Source: Chitinasiproducens palmae (GTDB taxonomy: Bacteria > Pseudomonadota > Gammaproteobacteria > Burkholderiales > Burkholderiaceae). From it: a DNA stretch of 64,000 nucleotides. The notes beneath the pieces are model-generated. The model was given only the letters and a program-made list of their open reading frames with translations. It was not told where the DNA came from and ran no database searches. The stretch is taken from contig NZ_FNLO01000001.1 in the NCBI RefSeq assembly GCF_900095735.1, positions 194,837 through 258,836 on the forward strand. Direction: 5' to 3'. The stretch's first letter is position 1. Each line of letters begins with the position of its first letter. The translations under genes and the position numbers were made by a program. Shown here in pieces: positions 1 through 7,399 of this stretch.

Positions 1-1041
1 CAGGCGCGGCTCAAGCAGGGGCGCATCAACGATCTCGACCGGTTCGCGACGGCCGCGCTGACCTCGGCCCATCGCGCCGCGGCACTTACCCACCGCCTGC
101 TGGCGTTTTCTCGCCGGCAGACGCTCGCGCCGAAGGCGATCAACGCCAATGAATTGATTGCGGGCATGGAGGACCTGATCCGCCGCACGGTCGGCCCGTC
201 CATCTCCGTTTCGACCGTGCTCGCCGCTGGTCCCGAACTGATCCTGTGCGATCCGAATCAGCTGGAGAACGCGCTGCTGAACCTGGCGATCAATGCCCGC
301 GACGCGATGCCGGGCGGCGGCAAGTTGACGATCGAGAGCAGCAACGTGGTGGTCAACGAGGTACTGGCGCGCGAGCAGGAAGTCGCGCCCGGCGAATACG
401 TGCGGCTTGCAGTTACCGACAACGGCACCGGCATGCCGCCCGACGTAGCCAAGCGCGCGTTCGACCCCTTCTTCACAACCAAGCCGCTGGGGCAGGGCAC
501 AGGGCTCGGGTTGTCGATGATCTACGGTTTCGCCAAGCAGTCGGGCGGGCAGGTCCGGATTCATTCGACCGTCGACGTCGGCACCACGGTTTCGATCCAT
601 CTGCCATGCATGTCGGAAGCGCCGCAGACCGACGAAGACGACATGCCCGAGCCGGTGGCCCCGGAGGTGCAACCGGGCGAGGCGATCATGGTAGTCGACG
701 ATGAAGCGGTCATTCGCATGGTGGCAAGCGAAGTGCTCGCTGGCTTCGGGTATCACGTGCTGGAAGCCGAGGATGGTGCGACGGCGCTGCGGCGCATCGA
801 GCAGTTGGAGCGGCTCGATGCGCTGGTCACGGACGTCGGGCTGCCCGGCGGCATGAATGGCAGGCAACTCGCCGATGCGGCCAGGCGCCTGCATCCGAGG
901 CTCAAGGTGCTGTTCATCACCGGCTTTGCCGATGCGGCGGTGATCGGCAACGGCAGTCTCGCGCCAGGGATGTCGATTCTGACCAAGCCGTTCGCGATGG
1001 ACGCGCTGGCGGTTCGCGTGCGGGAGCTGTTGACGGACTGA
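1..1041 (+). CDS. Hybrid sensor histidine kinase with C-terminal receiver domain (5' truncated)
   Basis: Frame 1 is open from the first base, so the gene begins before the window. The first 40 codons contain a dimerisation/phosphoacceptor helix (SAHRAAALTHRLLAFSRRQ, candidate phospho-His at residue 24). An HATPase_c domain follows, with the N-box (LLNLAINARDAM), the DNGTGM G1 box, the F box (FDPFFTTK) and the GTGLGLS G2 box. A linker then leads to a CheY-like receiver (IMVVDDE, then LVTDVGLPGG with the phosphoacceptor Asp, and a late TKPF lysine). This is the PAS-hybrid kinase type in which phosphate passes within one polypeptide. The sensor part lies outside the window, so the stimulus cannot be inferred. 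The stop is followed at once by a tandem repeat array. Confidence 0.9.
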   Translation, partial: QARLKQGRINDLDRFATAALTSAHRAAALTHRLLAFSRRQTLAPKAINANELIAGMEDLIRRTVGPSISVSTVLAAGPELILCDPNQLENALLNLAINARDAMPGGGKLTIESSNVVVNEVLAREQEVAPGEYVRLAVTDNGTGMPPDVAKRAFDPFFTTKPLGQGTGLGLSMIYGFAKQSGGQVRIHSTVDVGTTVSIHLPCMSEAPQTDEDDMPEPVAPEVQPGEAIMVVDDEAVIRMVASEVLAGFGYHVLEAEDGATALRRIEQLERLDALVTDVGLPGGMNGRQLADAARRLHPRLKVLFITGFADAAVIGNGSLAPGMSILTKPFAMDALAVRVRELLTD

Positions 1042-1045
1042 CGTT

Positions 1046-1113
1046 GGTGGACTGGTCGGTGGACTGCTTGGTGGACTGCTTGGTGGACTGCTTGGTGGAC
1101 TGCTTGGTGGACC
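1046..1113. repeat. 12-bp tandem repeat, about 5.7 units
   Basis: Units of GGTGGACTGCTT: one degenerate copy (1046-1057), four exact copies (1058-1105) and a partial copy (1106-1113). It starts five bases after the kinase stop codon. It is the first of three unrelated tandem arrays in the 437-bp gap before the dehydrogenase at 1479. Confidence 0.95.
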
Positions 1114-1200
1114 GGCATCCGCGCGCGCAGATGCCGGTCTCGCCGCCGTTGCACGCCATCCTTGCCACAGCGGTCGACACCGGCCCGCCACGCGCGCTGC

Positions 1201-1242
1201 GGCATCGGCATCGGCATTGGCATCGGCATTGGCATCGGCATC
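1201..1242. repeat. 6-bp tandem repeat (GGCATC/GGCATT), 7 units
   Basis: Seven consecutive hexamers, five GGCATC and two GGCATT. It is the second array in the kinase-dehydrogenase gap. No coding function is apparent. Confidence 0.95.
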
Positions 1243-1380
1243 GCGCCGCCGGCTCTCGCCACTGTGGTCACCTTGCCCGGCGAAGTTCGCGCCCATTTCA
1301 CGACACGCCGGCGCCCGCCTACAATCGGGGTTTCGCTGTGATGCCCGTCACGCTCGCGCGTGTCGTGGCACATGCGCATG

Positions 1381-1460
1381 ACAGCACAACAGCACGACAG
1401 CACAACAGCACGACAGCACAACAGCACAACAGCACGACAGCACAACAGCACGACAGCACA
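1381..1460. repeat. 8-bp tandem repeat (ACAGCACA/ACAGCACG), 10 units, abutting an RBS
   Basis: Ten consecutive 8-bp units differing only at the last base. The array ends 2 bp before the AAGGAG Shine-Dalgarno (1463-1468) of the dehydrogenase starting at 1479, so it is probably transcribed as the 5' leader. Gain or loss of units would change promoter-to-RBS spacing without affecting any reading frame. Confidence 0.95.
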
Positions 1461-1478
1461 ACAAGGAGACGACGCAGC

Positions 1479-2573
1479 ATGAGCCAGCGGCATACGATAG
1501 CGGTCATTCCAGGCGACGGCATTGGCAAGGAGGTGATGCCTGAAGCGTTGCGCGTGCTTGACACCGTTGCGCGGCGCCATGGCATCGAGCTGGCGTATCG
1601 CGAGATCGAATGGGCAAGCTGCGACTACTATGCGCGGCACGGCAAGATGATGCCCGACGACTGGAAGGACCAGTTGCTGCAGACCGACGCGATCCTGTTC
1701 GGCGCGGTCGGTTGGCCCGACAGCGTGCCGGATCACATTTCGCTGTGGGGCTCGCTGCTGAAGTTTCGACGCGAATTCGACCAGTATGTGAATCTGCGGC
1801 CGGCACGATTGTTCGAGGGCGTGCCGTCACCGCTTGCGAATCGACAGGCCGGCGATATCGACTTCTGGATCGTCCGCGAGAACACCGAAGGCGAATACTC
1901 GTCGATCGGCGGCGTGATGTTCGAGGGAACGGACCGCGAGTTCGTGTTGCAGGAGTCGGTGTTCACCCGGCGCGGCAGCGAACGCGTGCTTCGCTTTGCG
2001 TTCGATCTCGCGCAGCGACGCGCGCGTCGCACGCTGACAGTCGCGACGAAAAGCAACGGCATTGCGATCAGCATGCCGTGGTGGGACAAGCTCGCTGCCG
2101 AAATCGGCAGCGAGTATCCGGACGTGACCTGGGACAAACAACACATCGACATTCTGAGCGCGCGGTTCGTGCTCAGTCCGGACCGCTTCGACGTGGTGGT
2201 GGCGACCAATCTGTTCGGCGATATCCTGTCGGACCTGGGCCCCGCCTGTACCGGTACGATCGGTCTCGCGCCGTCCGCGAATCTCGACCCAGAGCGCCGG
2301 TTTCCGTCGCTGTTCGAGCCGGTCCACGGCTCGGCCCCGGACATCGCCGGCAAGGGCATTGCGAATCCGATCGCGATGATCTGGTCGGCGGCGATGATGC
2401 TCGAATTCCTTGGCCGCGGCACGGGTCCCGAGCAGGCCGCGCATGACGAGATCATCGCCGCCATCGAAGCGACGCTGCGTGAAGGGCCAGGTACGGGCCC
2501 ACGTACGCGCGATCTCGGCGGCACGAGCAGCACCGCCGAGGTCGGCGCCGCGATCGCGGCGCGGCTGGCCTAG
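1479..2573 (+). CDS. ttuC: Tartrate dehydrogenase / D-malate dehydrogenase family oxidative decarboxylase
   Basis: A 364-residue member of the isocitrate/isopropylmalate dehydrogenase family. These enzymes oxidise and decarboxylate a 2-hydroxyacid in the cytoplasm using NAD and a divalent metal. Visible signatures are the N-terminal VIPGDGIGKEV, the WIVRENTEGEYSSIGG block, the KSNGI segment and the metal/cofactor region ATNLFGDILSDLGP ending in FEPVHGSAPDIAGKGIANP. The length fits the TtuC/DmlA/YeaU branch. The frame is open further upstream, but the ATG at 1479 has a good AAGGAG ribosome site and starts the family N-terminus; the upstream extension is only translated repeats. Substrate (tartrate, D-malate or 3-isopropylmalate-like) cannot be fixed from sequence. 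Confidence 0.9.
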   Translation: MSQRHTIAVIPGDGIGKEVMPEALRVLDTVARRHGIELAYREIEWASCDYYARHGKMMPDDWKDQLLQTDAILFGAVGWPDSVPDHISLWGSLLKFRREFDQYVNLRPARLFEGVPSPLANRQAGDIDFWIVRENTEGEYSSIGGVMFEGTDREFVLQESVFTRRGSERVLRFAFDLAQRRARRTLTVATKSNGIAISMPWWDKLAAEIGSEYPDVTWDKQHIDILSARFVLSPDRFDVVVATNLFGDILSDLGPACTGTIGLAPSANLDPERRFPSLFEPVHGSAPDIAGKGIANPIAMIWSAAMMLEFLGRGTGPEQAAHDEIIAAIEATLREGPGTGPRTRDLGGTSSTAEVGAAIAARLA

Positions 2574-2729
2574 GTCCGCGGACCCTGTAGCGGGCTCGGG
2601 TCCGCGCATCGATGGGCGGGTTGGCGGCCGACCCGCGCGGCTGGGCGGCGGCGAGACCGAGCCGCTGCTTTCGCATTCGCACGCGGCGCAGTAAAGTGCG
2701 AAGCTTGTCGAAGCTGACTGCACGCATCC

Positions 2730-3656
2730 ATGACTTCTTCCCAGACTATCTCAGTCGTCGGCGCCGGTTTGATGGGCGTCGGCATCGCCACCCACTTTGC
2801 ACGCTTCGGACTGCCCGTTCGACTGTTCGACGTGGATCCGAAGCGGATCGCCGAGGTACCTGGGGTGGCGCGCTCGATCCTTGCGGAACTCGCCGACAGC
2901 GGGCGCTTCGACGGGGCGCAAGCCGACACCACGGTGGCGCGGCTGCGCGGCGTCACGGACCTCGAGGCGCTGGCGGGCAGCGACCTGGTCATCGAAGCCG
3001 CGCCGGAGCGATTGGCGTTGAAGCATCGCCTCTATGCGGACCTGGAACGGGTGCTCGGCGACGATGCGATCATCGCCAGCAATACCAGCGGCTTCCCGCC
3101 CGACCAGCTTGCCGAAGGCATGCGCCGTCCGCAACGCCTGTTGATCGCGCATTTCTGGAACCCGCCGCACTTCATTCCGCTGGTCGAGCTGGTGCCGGGC
3201 ACGGCGACCGATCCGGCGTTGCTGCAACGCTTGCACGCACTGCTCGTCGACAATGCGCTGGAATCGGTCATCCTGAAACGCGCGGTGCCGGGCTTCGTCG
3301 GCAATCGCATTCAGTTCGCGATTCTGCGCGAAGCGCTGCACCTGCTACAGGAGGGCGTGGCCGACGCGGCCACCATCGACACGGTGATGAAAGCCTCGCT
3401 TGGCCGACGATACGGCATGGTAGGCCCGCTGGAAGCCGCGGACATGGGCGGGCTGGACACCTTCCTCGACATCTCGCGGCATCTGATGCCGGAACTCGCG
3501 AAGGACGAGCACGTGCTGGCGGTGCTGGAGCAGAAGGTCGCGGCTGGGCAGACCGGTGTGCGCAGCGGGGAGGGCTTCTACCAGTGGGACGTGGCGCGGC
3601 GTGAACGCATCAAGCGTCGTCGCGAACATCAGTTGCGGCATGCGTTGCTGCCGTGA
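2730..3656 (+). CDS. 3-hydroxyacyl-CoA dehydrogenase family protein (L-carnitine/3-hydroxyacid dehydrogenase-like)
   Basis: 308 residues. The N-terminal Rossmann domain has a GAGLMG dinucleotide motif (residues 11-16) and an acidic residue after strand 2 (FDVDPKR), which points to NAD. The segments ASNTSGFPPDQLA and HFWNPPHFIPLVELVPG are typical of 3HCDH_N, where the His acts in catalysis. The C-terminal 3HCDH domain carries the PGFVGNRIQ motif. The single short C-domain matches stand-alone 3-hydroxybutyryl-CoA or carnitine dehydrogenases rather than FadB fusions. It lies 156 bp downstream of the tartrate-type dehydrogenase on the same strand, so co-transcription is possible but not shown. 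Confidence 0.85.
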   Translation: MTSSQTISVVGAGLMGVGIATHFARFGLPVRLFDVDPKRIAEVPGVARSILAELADSGRFDGAQADTTVARLRGVTDLEALAGSDLVIEAAPERLALKHRLYADLERVLGDDAIIASNTSGFPPDQLAEGMRRPQRLLIAHFWNPPHFIPLVELVPGTATDPALLQRLHALLVDNALESVILKRAVPGFVGNRIQFAILREALHLLQEGVADAATIDTVMKASLGRRYGMVGPLEAADMGGLDTFLDISRHLMPELAKDEHVLAVLEQKVAAGQTGVRSGEGFYQWDVARRERIKRRREHQLRHALLP

Positions 3657-3755
3657 AGAGATTGGCGGACACGCGCAGCACGCCTGTTTCGCGACCGACC
3701 TCCGTGCTGGCGGGCACCTGACATCATAGGTGGCACCCGGTCGCCTTGCGGGGGC

Positions 3756-3780
3756 GCGGGCCGGCGTCATGCCGGCCCGC
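3756..3780. terminator. Strong GC hairpin between convergent genes
   Basis: A perfect 10-bp stem (3756-3765 with 3771-3780) around a 5-nt loop lies between the rightward dehydrogenase (ends 3656) and the leftward glutathione transferase (ends 3835). A second, weaker stem lies at 3805-3810/3820-3825. No U-tract is present, so intrinsic termination is an inference from position and stem strength. Confidence 0.5.
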
Positions 3781-3834
3781 CCGCCACCGATTTCTCGAAT
3801 CAGCCGGACCGCTTGCTCCGGTCCGCCGCTCGGA

Positions 3835-4422
3835 TCAGCCGTTCAGTCCCTCGTGTTCAAGCGACTTGGCGACGGCCGGCCGTGCCTTGACGCGTTCGAA
3901 GTAGGTCTTGAGCTTCGACGGGATTTCGATGCCGGCTTTCTGCGCCCACATCAGCATCACGAACAGATAGCTGTCGGCAACGGTTGCGTTCGCGCCGAAC
4001 AGGTAGTCGCCGTTCAACTGTTTGTCGAGGTAGCTGAGCCGCTGGCCGATCTTGTCGCGCGCCGCCTGCTGTTCCGCCTCGCCCGCGCCCTTGAAGATGG
4101 GGGCGAATTGCTTGTGCAGTTCCGTCGAGATGAAGGCCAGCATCTCGATCAGGCGGAACGGCGCGAGATCGCCCTGCGGCGCCAGCGCCGGAGCCTGGCG
4201 CGCCACCCAGGACAGGACCGCGATGTTCTCCGTCAGTAGTTGCCCATCGTCGAGCCGCAGCGCCGGCACATAGCCCTTCGGGTTGATGTCGAGGAAATTT
4301 TCGCCGTTTTCCGTCCGCTTTGCCTTCAGGTCGACCTTGATCCGGTCGAATTTGATATCTGCTTCGTGCAGCGCAATGTGATCCGCGAGACTGCAGGCAC
4401 CGGGCGAATAATAGAGTTGCAT
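3835..4422 (-). CDS. gstA: Glutathione S-transferase, beta class (GstA-like)
   Basis: 195 residues. The N-terminal thioredoxin fold starts MQLYYSPGACSLADHI, with the beta-class catalytic Cys10, and contains INPKGYVPAL (the cis-Pro loop of the glutathione site) and LTENIAVLSW. An all-alpha C-terminal domain follows (LFGANATVADSYLFVMLMWA). The frame stays open far upstream, but the ATG at 4422 has a GGAGG ribosome site 7-8 bp before it and is the family start. It is divergent from the two-component system at 4805; the 382-bp gap also holds a TATAAT-type -10 for the other direction. Confidence 0.92.
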   Translation of the reverse strand: MQLYYSPGACSLADHIALHEADIKFDRIKVDLKAKRTENGENFLDINPKGYVPALRLDDGQLLTENIAVLSWVARQAPALAPQGDLAPFRLIEMLAFISTELHKQFAPIFKGAGEAEQQAARDKIGQRLSYLDKQLNGDYLFGANATVADSYLFVMLMWAQKAGIEIPSKLKTYFERVKARPAVAKSLEHEGLNG

Positions 4423-4587
4423 CTGAATGGCCTCCGTTCTGATCGGCGCGCCGACGCGGGGCGCGGGCGCTTCTTGGGTTGCTGGGATGCGACCTGCCGG
4501 TCGCTTGCTCCGCCTATTGCAAGCAACCGCTGTGCCCTCCGATGCCGCGCCGCCGCGATGCGGCGGCTGGCGCCGCGTGCGTCCCCG

Positions 4588-4593
4588 TATAAT
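4588..4593 (+). promoter_or_regulatory. Candidate -10 box for the two-component operon
   Basis: A perfect TATAAT lies in the divergent gap between gstA and the response regulator. The -35 region 17 bp upstream (GGCTGG) is poor, so the promoter may need an activator. Transcription from here would leave a leader of about 200 nt that includes the short ORF at 4770-4808. Confidence 0.4.
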
Positions 4594-4769
4594 CGCGGGC
4601 ATCTGCGCTCCCCGTTTCGCGGGATGCCTGGCAGTCCGCCCGCGTCTACAGTATGCCGTGGCGCAAGGATTGGCTCGCCAATAATGGGTGGCACGGCGGC
4701 GGTGCCCTTGGCCGGCCGCCGATGGGCGCACGACAGTGGCGCGGACCAAGCCGCGCTCAGGAGAACAAC

Positions 4770-4808
4770 ATGCTTCAAGCCAGGCGCCGCGTGGCGCGGA
4801 TGCGATGA
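4770..4808 (+). CDS. Possible 12-codon leader peptide overlapping the response-regulator start
   Basis: ATG at 4770 is preceded by a good AGGAG site and encodes MLQARRRVARMR. Its TGA (4806-4808) overlaps the response-regulator ATG (4805-4807) as ATGA. The regulator itself has no clear ribosome site of its own, so its translation may depend on reading this arginine-rich leader. The layout is visible in the sequence; function is inference. Confidence 0.35.
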   Translation: MLQARRRVARMR

Positions 4809-5476
4809 GTTCGCGCCCGACGATTCGTGTCTTCGTAGTCGAGGACGACGACCGCATGCGTGCGGCATTCGAAGCGATGGTGCGCGACAGTGCAGGGTTC
4901 ACCCTGCTTGGCAGCGCCGCGACGCTGGCCGACGCCCGCGCCGCCCTGATGGCGGCAGCGCCCGACGTGGCCATCGTCGATCTGGGCCTGCCGGATGGCG
5001 ACGGCGCCGAGTTGATCGCGATGCTGCGTGAGCGCGCGCCTGGCACCCTGGTGCTGGTCAGCACCGTGTTCGGCGACGAAGCGCACGTGATCCGGGCGAT
5101 CCAGGCCGGTGCGCGTGGCTATCTGCTCAAGGACACGACGGCCGACGAATTGGTCCGGTCGATCGCCGCGGTCCATGAGGGTGGCTCGCCGCTCTCGCCG
5201 CAGGTCGCGCGCCATCTGCTCAAGCGCCTGGCGCCGGCCGCGCGCGCCAGCCAGGCGACAGCGGCGTCCGCGCCGGACGTGGACGCGCTTACCGCGCGGG
5301 AGATCGACATCCTGACGCGCATCTCGCAAGGCTATACGGTGGCCGAGACCGCCGAATTGCTGGCCATCTCGTATCACACGGTCACCACGCACATCAAAAA
5401 TATCTACAGCAAGCTCGCGGTGCACAACCGCGTCGAGGCAGTCAATACCGCGCGTCGCAAGGGGCTGATCCTTTGA
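4805..5476 (+). CDS. Two-component response regulator, NarL/FixJ family
   Basis: 223 residues. The receiver has acidic residues at VVEDDD (11-16), the phosphoacceptor Asp59 in VAIVDLGLPDGDG, and the late Lys in YLLKD. A LuxR-type helix-turn-helix follows (about 160-220: LTAREIDILTRISQGYTVAETAELL, then HTVTTHIKNIYSKL). It would act as a DNA-binding transcription factor when phosphorylated by the kinase encoded next, whose TTG start overlaps this gene's stop (TTGA). The frame is open upstream to 4688, but the family N-terminus begins at 4805. Confidence 0.93.
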   Translation: MSSRPTIRVFVVEDDDRMRAAFEAMVRDSAGFTLLGSAATLADARAALMAAAPDVAIVDLGLPDGDGAELIAMLRERAPGTLVLVSTVFGDEAHVIRAIQAGARGYLLKDTTADELVRSIAAVHEGGSPLSPQVARHLLKRLAPAARASQATAASAPDVDALTAREIDILTRISQGYTVAETAELLAISYHTVTTHIKNIYSKLAVHNRVEAVNTARRKGLIL

Positions 5477-7347
5477 ACGCGGTGCCCGGCGCGCGCGTTG
5501 CCCGGCGACGGGCAGGCCGCGCCGCGGCATGGTTGGCGGGCTGCCTGCTCATCGTGCTTGGGTGGCTGTCGACGTCCGTGGCGCTCGCGGCGTCGGCGGC
5601 GGGCGGCGAAACGGCGCCCGACCTGTCGTTCAAGCATGCGCTGTTCGCGCCAGCCGCGGGCGCCATGCCGCCACGCGAAGGCTGGACGGCAGTGCGCCTG
5701 CCCGATAACTGGCGGCGTAGCCATCCCCGACTGGCGGGCTTCGCCTGGTACCGCATCCCGTTCGATCTGCATGCGCCACCGGAACAGCCGATGGTGCTCT
5801 TCGTGCCGCACGTTGCCTTGGCCGCCGAATTCTGGTTGAACGGTTCGCTGCTCAACCCCGGCGTGCGCTTCGATGGTCCGGACGGCAGCCTGGGCGCACG
5901 CATGGCCGATGAACCGGTGCATTTGATCCTGCCGACGGGGCTGTTTCGCAGTGGCCGCAACGTTCTGGAAATACGGTTGCAGGGCAGCGAGAAAGTGCGC
6001 AGTGGCCTGTCGGCGATACGCCTGGCTCCCGAGCATGCGGTCCGCAGCAGCTGGCGCTGGCGTTATGCGATGCAGGTGGTCATCCCGTACGCGATGTTGG
6101 TGGTGCTCGGCGCGGCCCTCTGCTTCCTGGCTGCGCATATCTGGTTGCAGCGACGTCTGACGGTGGTGCACCTGCTGCTGATGGTGGCAGTCATCTCGAC
6201 CACGTCGTACACGTTCCTTGAATTGCCGATCATGCGCGGCGAGGAGCAGACGGTCCGCGTCGGCATCACTACGTCGATGTACTGGATGCTGTGCGTGTTC
6301 GGTTACCGGATGAGCGGCGTGCGCATCCGCGGCCTGCTCTGGGTGATCCACATCAGCTCCGCGTTGACGCTGCTCGCGGCGCTGGCGCTGACCATCGCCG
6401 GCGAGGCCAGCGACCGGCTCTGGCTGATCACGTGGCTGCACGTTGCGGTGCGAGCGGTCGTGGTCGCGCTGCTGTTGCGTCATGCGTGGCAGCGGCGTTC
6501 GACCAAGCTCGCATTGCTGGGGCTGACGGCCGCGTTGTGGTTGGTGACCATCGCGCAATCGAACCTGATCCTGATGGAACTGCTGCCGTGGGACGCTTTC
6601 CGGTGGAGCATCGTCGGCGCCGCGCCGTTTTGCGTGGTGCTGCTGTTCTTCTTCGCCGAGCGGTTCATCCTCGACCGCGACAAGGCGGCCTCGGAGCAGC
6701 GCGCGGCCATTCAGGCGGAACGCAACCGCATCCTGCAGGACATGCATGACGGCATGGGCTCGCACCTGATCACCGCCTTGCATCTGGCGCGCCGGGAAGA
6801 CGTCAACCGTGCCGAATTGGCGCGCACGATCGAGGAGTCGCTGCAGGACCTGCGTCTGATCATCGACTCGCTGGACCTGACCGAGCAGGACCTGCTGCCG
6901 CTGCTCGGCAATCTGCGTTTCCGTCTCGCGCCACGCTTGCGCGCGCTCGGCATCACGCTGGAGTGGGATGTCCGTCCGCCCCTGCCCGAACTGGACTACC
7001 TGACGCCCGACTCCGCCCTGGCAGTGTTGCGCATTGTGCAGGAAGCCATCAACAATGCGTTGCAGCACGCCGCCCCGACGCACATCCGGCTCAGCGCACG
7101 CGCCGACGGCGACGCGGTGTACGTGCAGGTCGTCGATGACGGGCGAGGCTTCGACGGCGCGCCTCGTTCGACCGGGTCGCGGGGCCTGAGCGGAATGCGG
7201 TTGCGCGCGGCCCGTCTACAGGCCGCGCTGTCGATCGACAGTTCCTCGGCCGGCACCGAAGTGACGTTGCGCCTGCCGGTCAGCCTGCACGCCGTCGGCG
7301 GCGAGATGGCGCGCGGCTTCGCCTGGCGGCGGACCGGCGCCGCCTAG
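5473..7347 (+). CDS. Membrane sensor histidine kinase (7TM-type sensor, HisKA_3)
   Basis: 624 residues from a TTG start overlapping the response-regulator stop, so the pair is probably translationally coupled. A signal peptide (about 1-38) precedes a periplasmic beta-sandwich-like domain (about 45-190). A membrane block of about seven helices follows (about 195-395). The cytoplasmic HisKA_3 helix carries the phosphoacceptor His425 in LQDMHDGMGSH, and HATPase_c has EAINNALQHA and the VVDDGRGF box. The architecture resembles 7TMR-DISM NarL-family kinases that sense periplasmic small molecules. The ligand cannot be deduced. The NarX-type kinase matches the NarL-type regulator encoded just before it. 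Confidence 0.9.
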   Translation: MNAVPGARVARRRAGRAAAWLAGCLLIVLGWLSTSVALAASAAGGETAPDLSFKHALFAPAAGAMPPREGWTAVRLPDNWRRSHPRLAGFAWYRIPFDLHAPPEQPMVLFVPHVALAAEFWLNGSLLNPGVRFDGPDGSLGARMADEPVHLILPTGLFRSGRNVLEIRLQGSEKVRSGLSAIRLAPEHAVRSSWRWRYAMQVVIPYAMLVVLGAALCFLAAHIWLQRRLTVVHLLLMVAVISTTSYTFLELPIMRGEEQTVRVGITTSMYWMLCVFGYRMSGVRIRGLLWVIHISSALTLLAALALTIAGEASDRLWLITWLHVAVRAVVVALLLRHAWQRRSTKLALLGLTAALWLVTIAQSNLILMELLPWDAFRWSIVGAAPFCVVLLFFFAERFILDRDKAASEQRAAIQAERNRILQDMHDGMGSHLITALHLARREDVNRAELARTIEESLQDLRLIIDSLDLTEQDLLPLLGNLRFRLAPRLRALGITLEWDVRPPLPELDYLTPDSALAVLRIVQEAINNALQHAAPTHIRLSARADGDAVYVQVVDDGRGFDGAPRSTGSRGLSGMRLRAARLQAALSIDSSSAGTEVTLRLPVSLHAVGGEMARGFAWRRTGAA

Positions 7348-7399
7348 CGCGCCGCCCGCCCCAGGCGACCGGACAGATCGGCCACGCCGCCGCGTCTGG

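Noticed and set aside
1381-1460. CRISPR-like array
   Set aside because: Units are 8 bp and contiguous with no spacers, so this is a simple tandem repeat. The same reasoning excludes the other arrays.
753-1736. Minus-strand frame across the repeat arrays containing poly-CCAVVLL and PMPMPM runs
   Set aside because: The unusual peptide repeats are just translations of the tandem DNA repeats; there is no ribosome site, and it overlaps conserved genes on the other strand at both ends.
5404-7083. 559-codon minus-strand frame
   Set aside because: It lies antisense to the sensor kinase and end of the response regulator; Gln/Arg-rich without domains.
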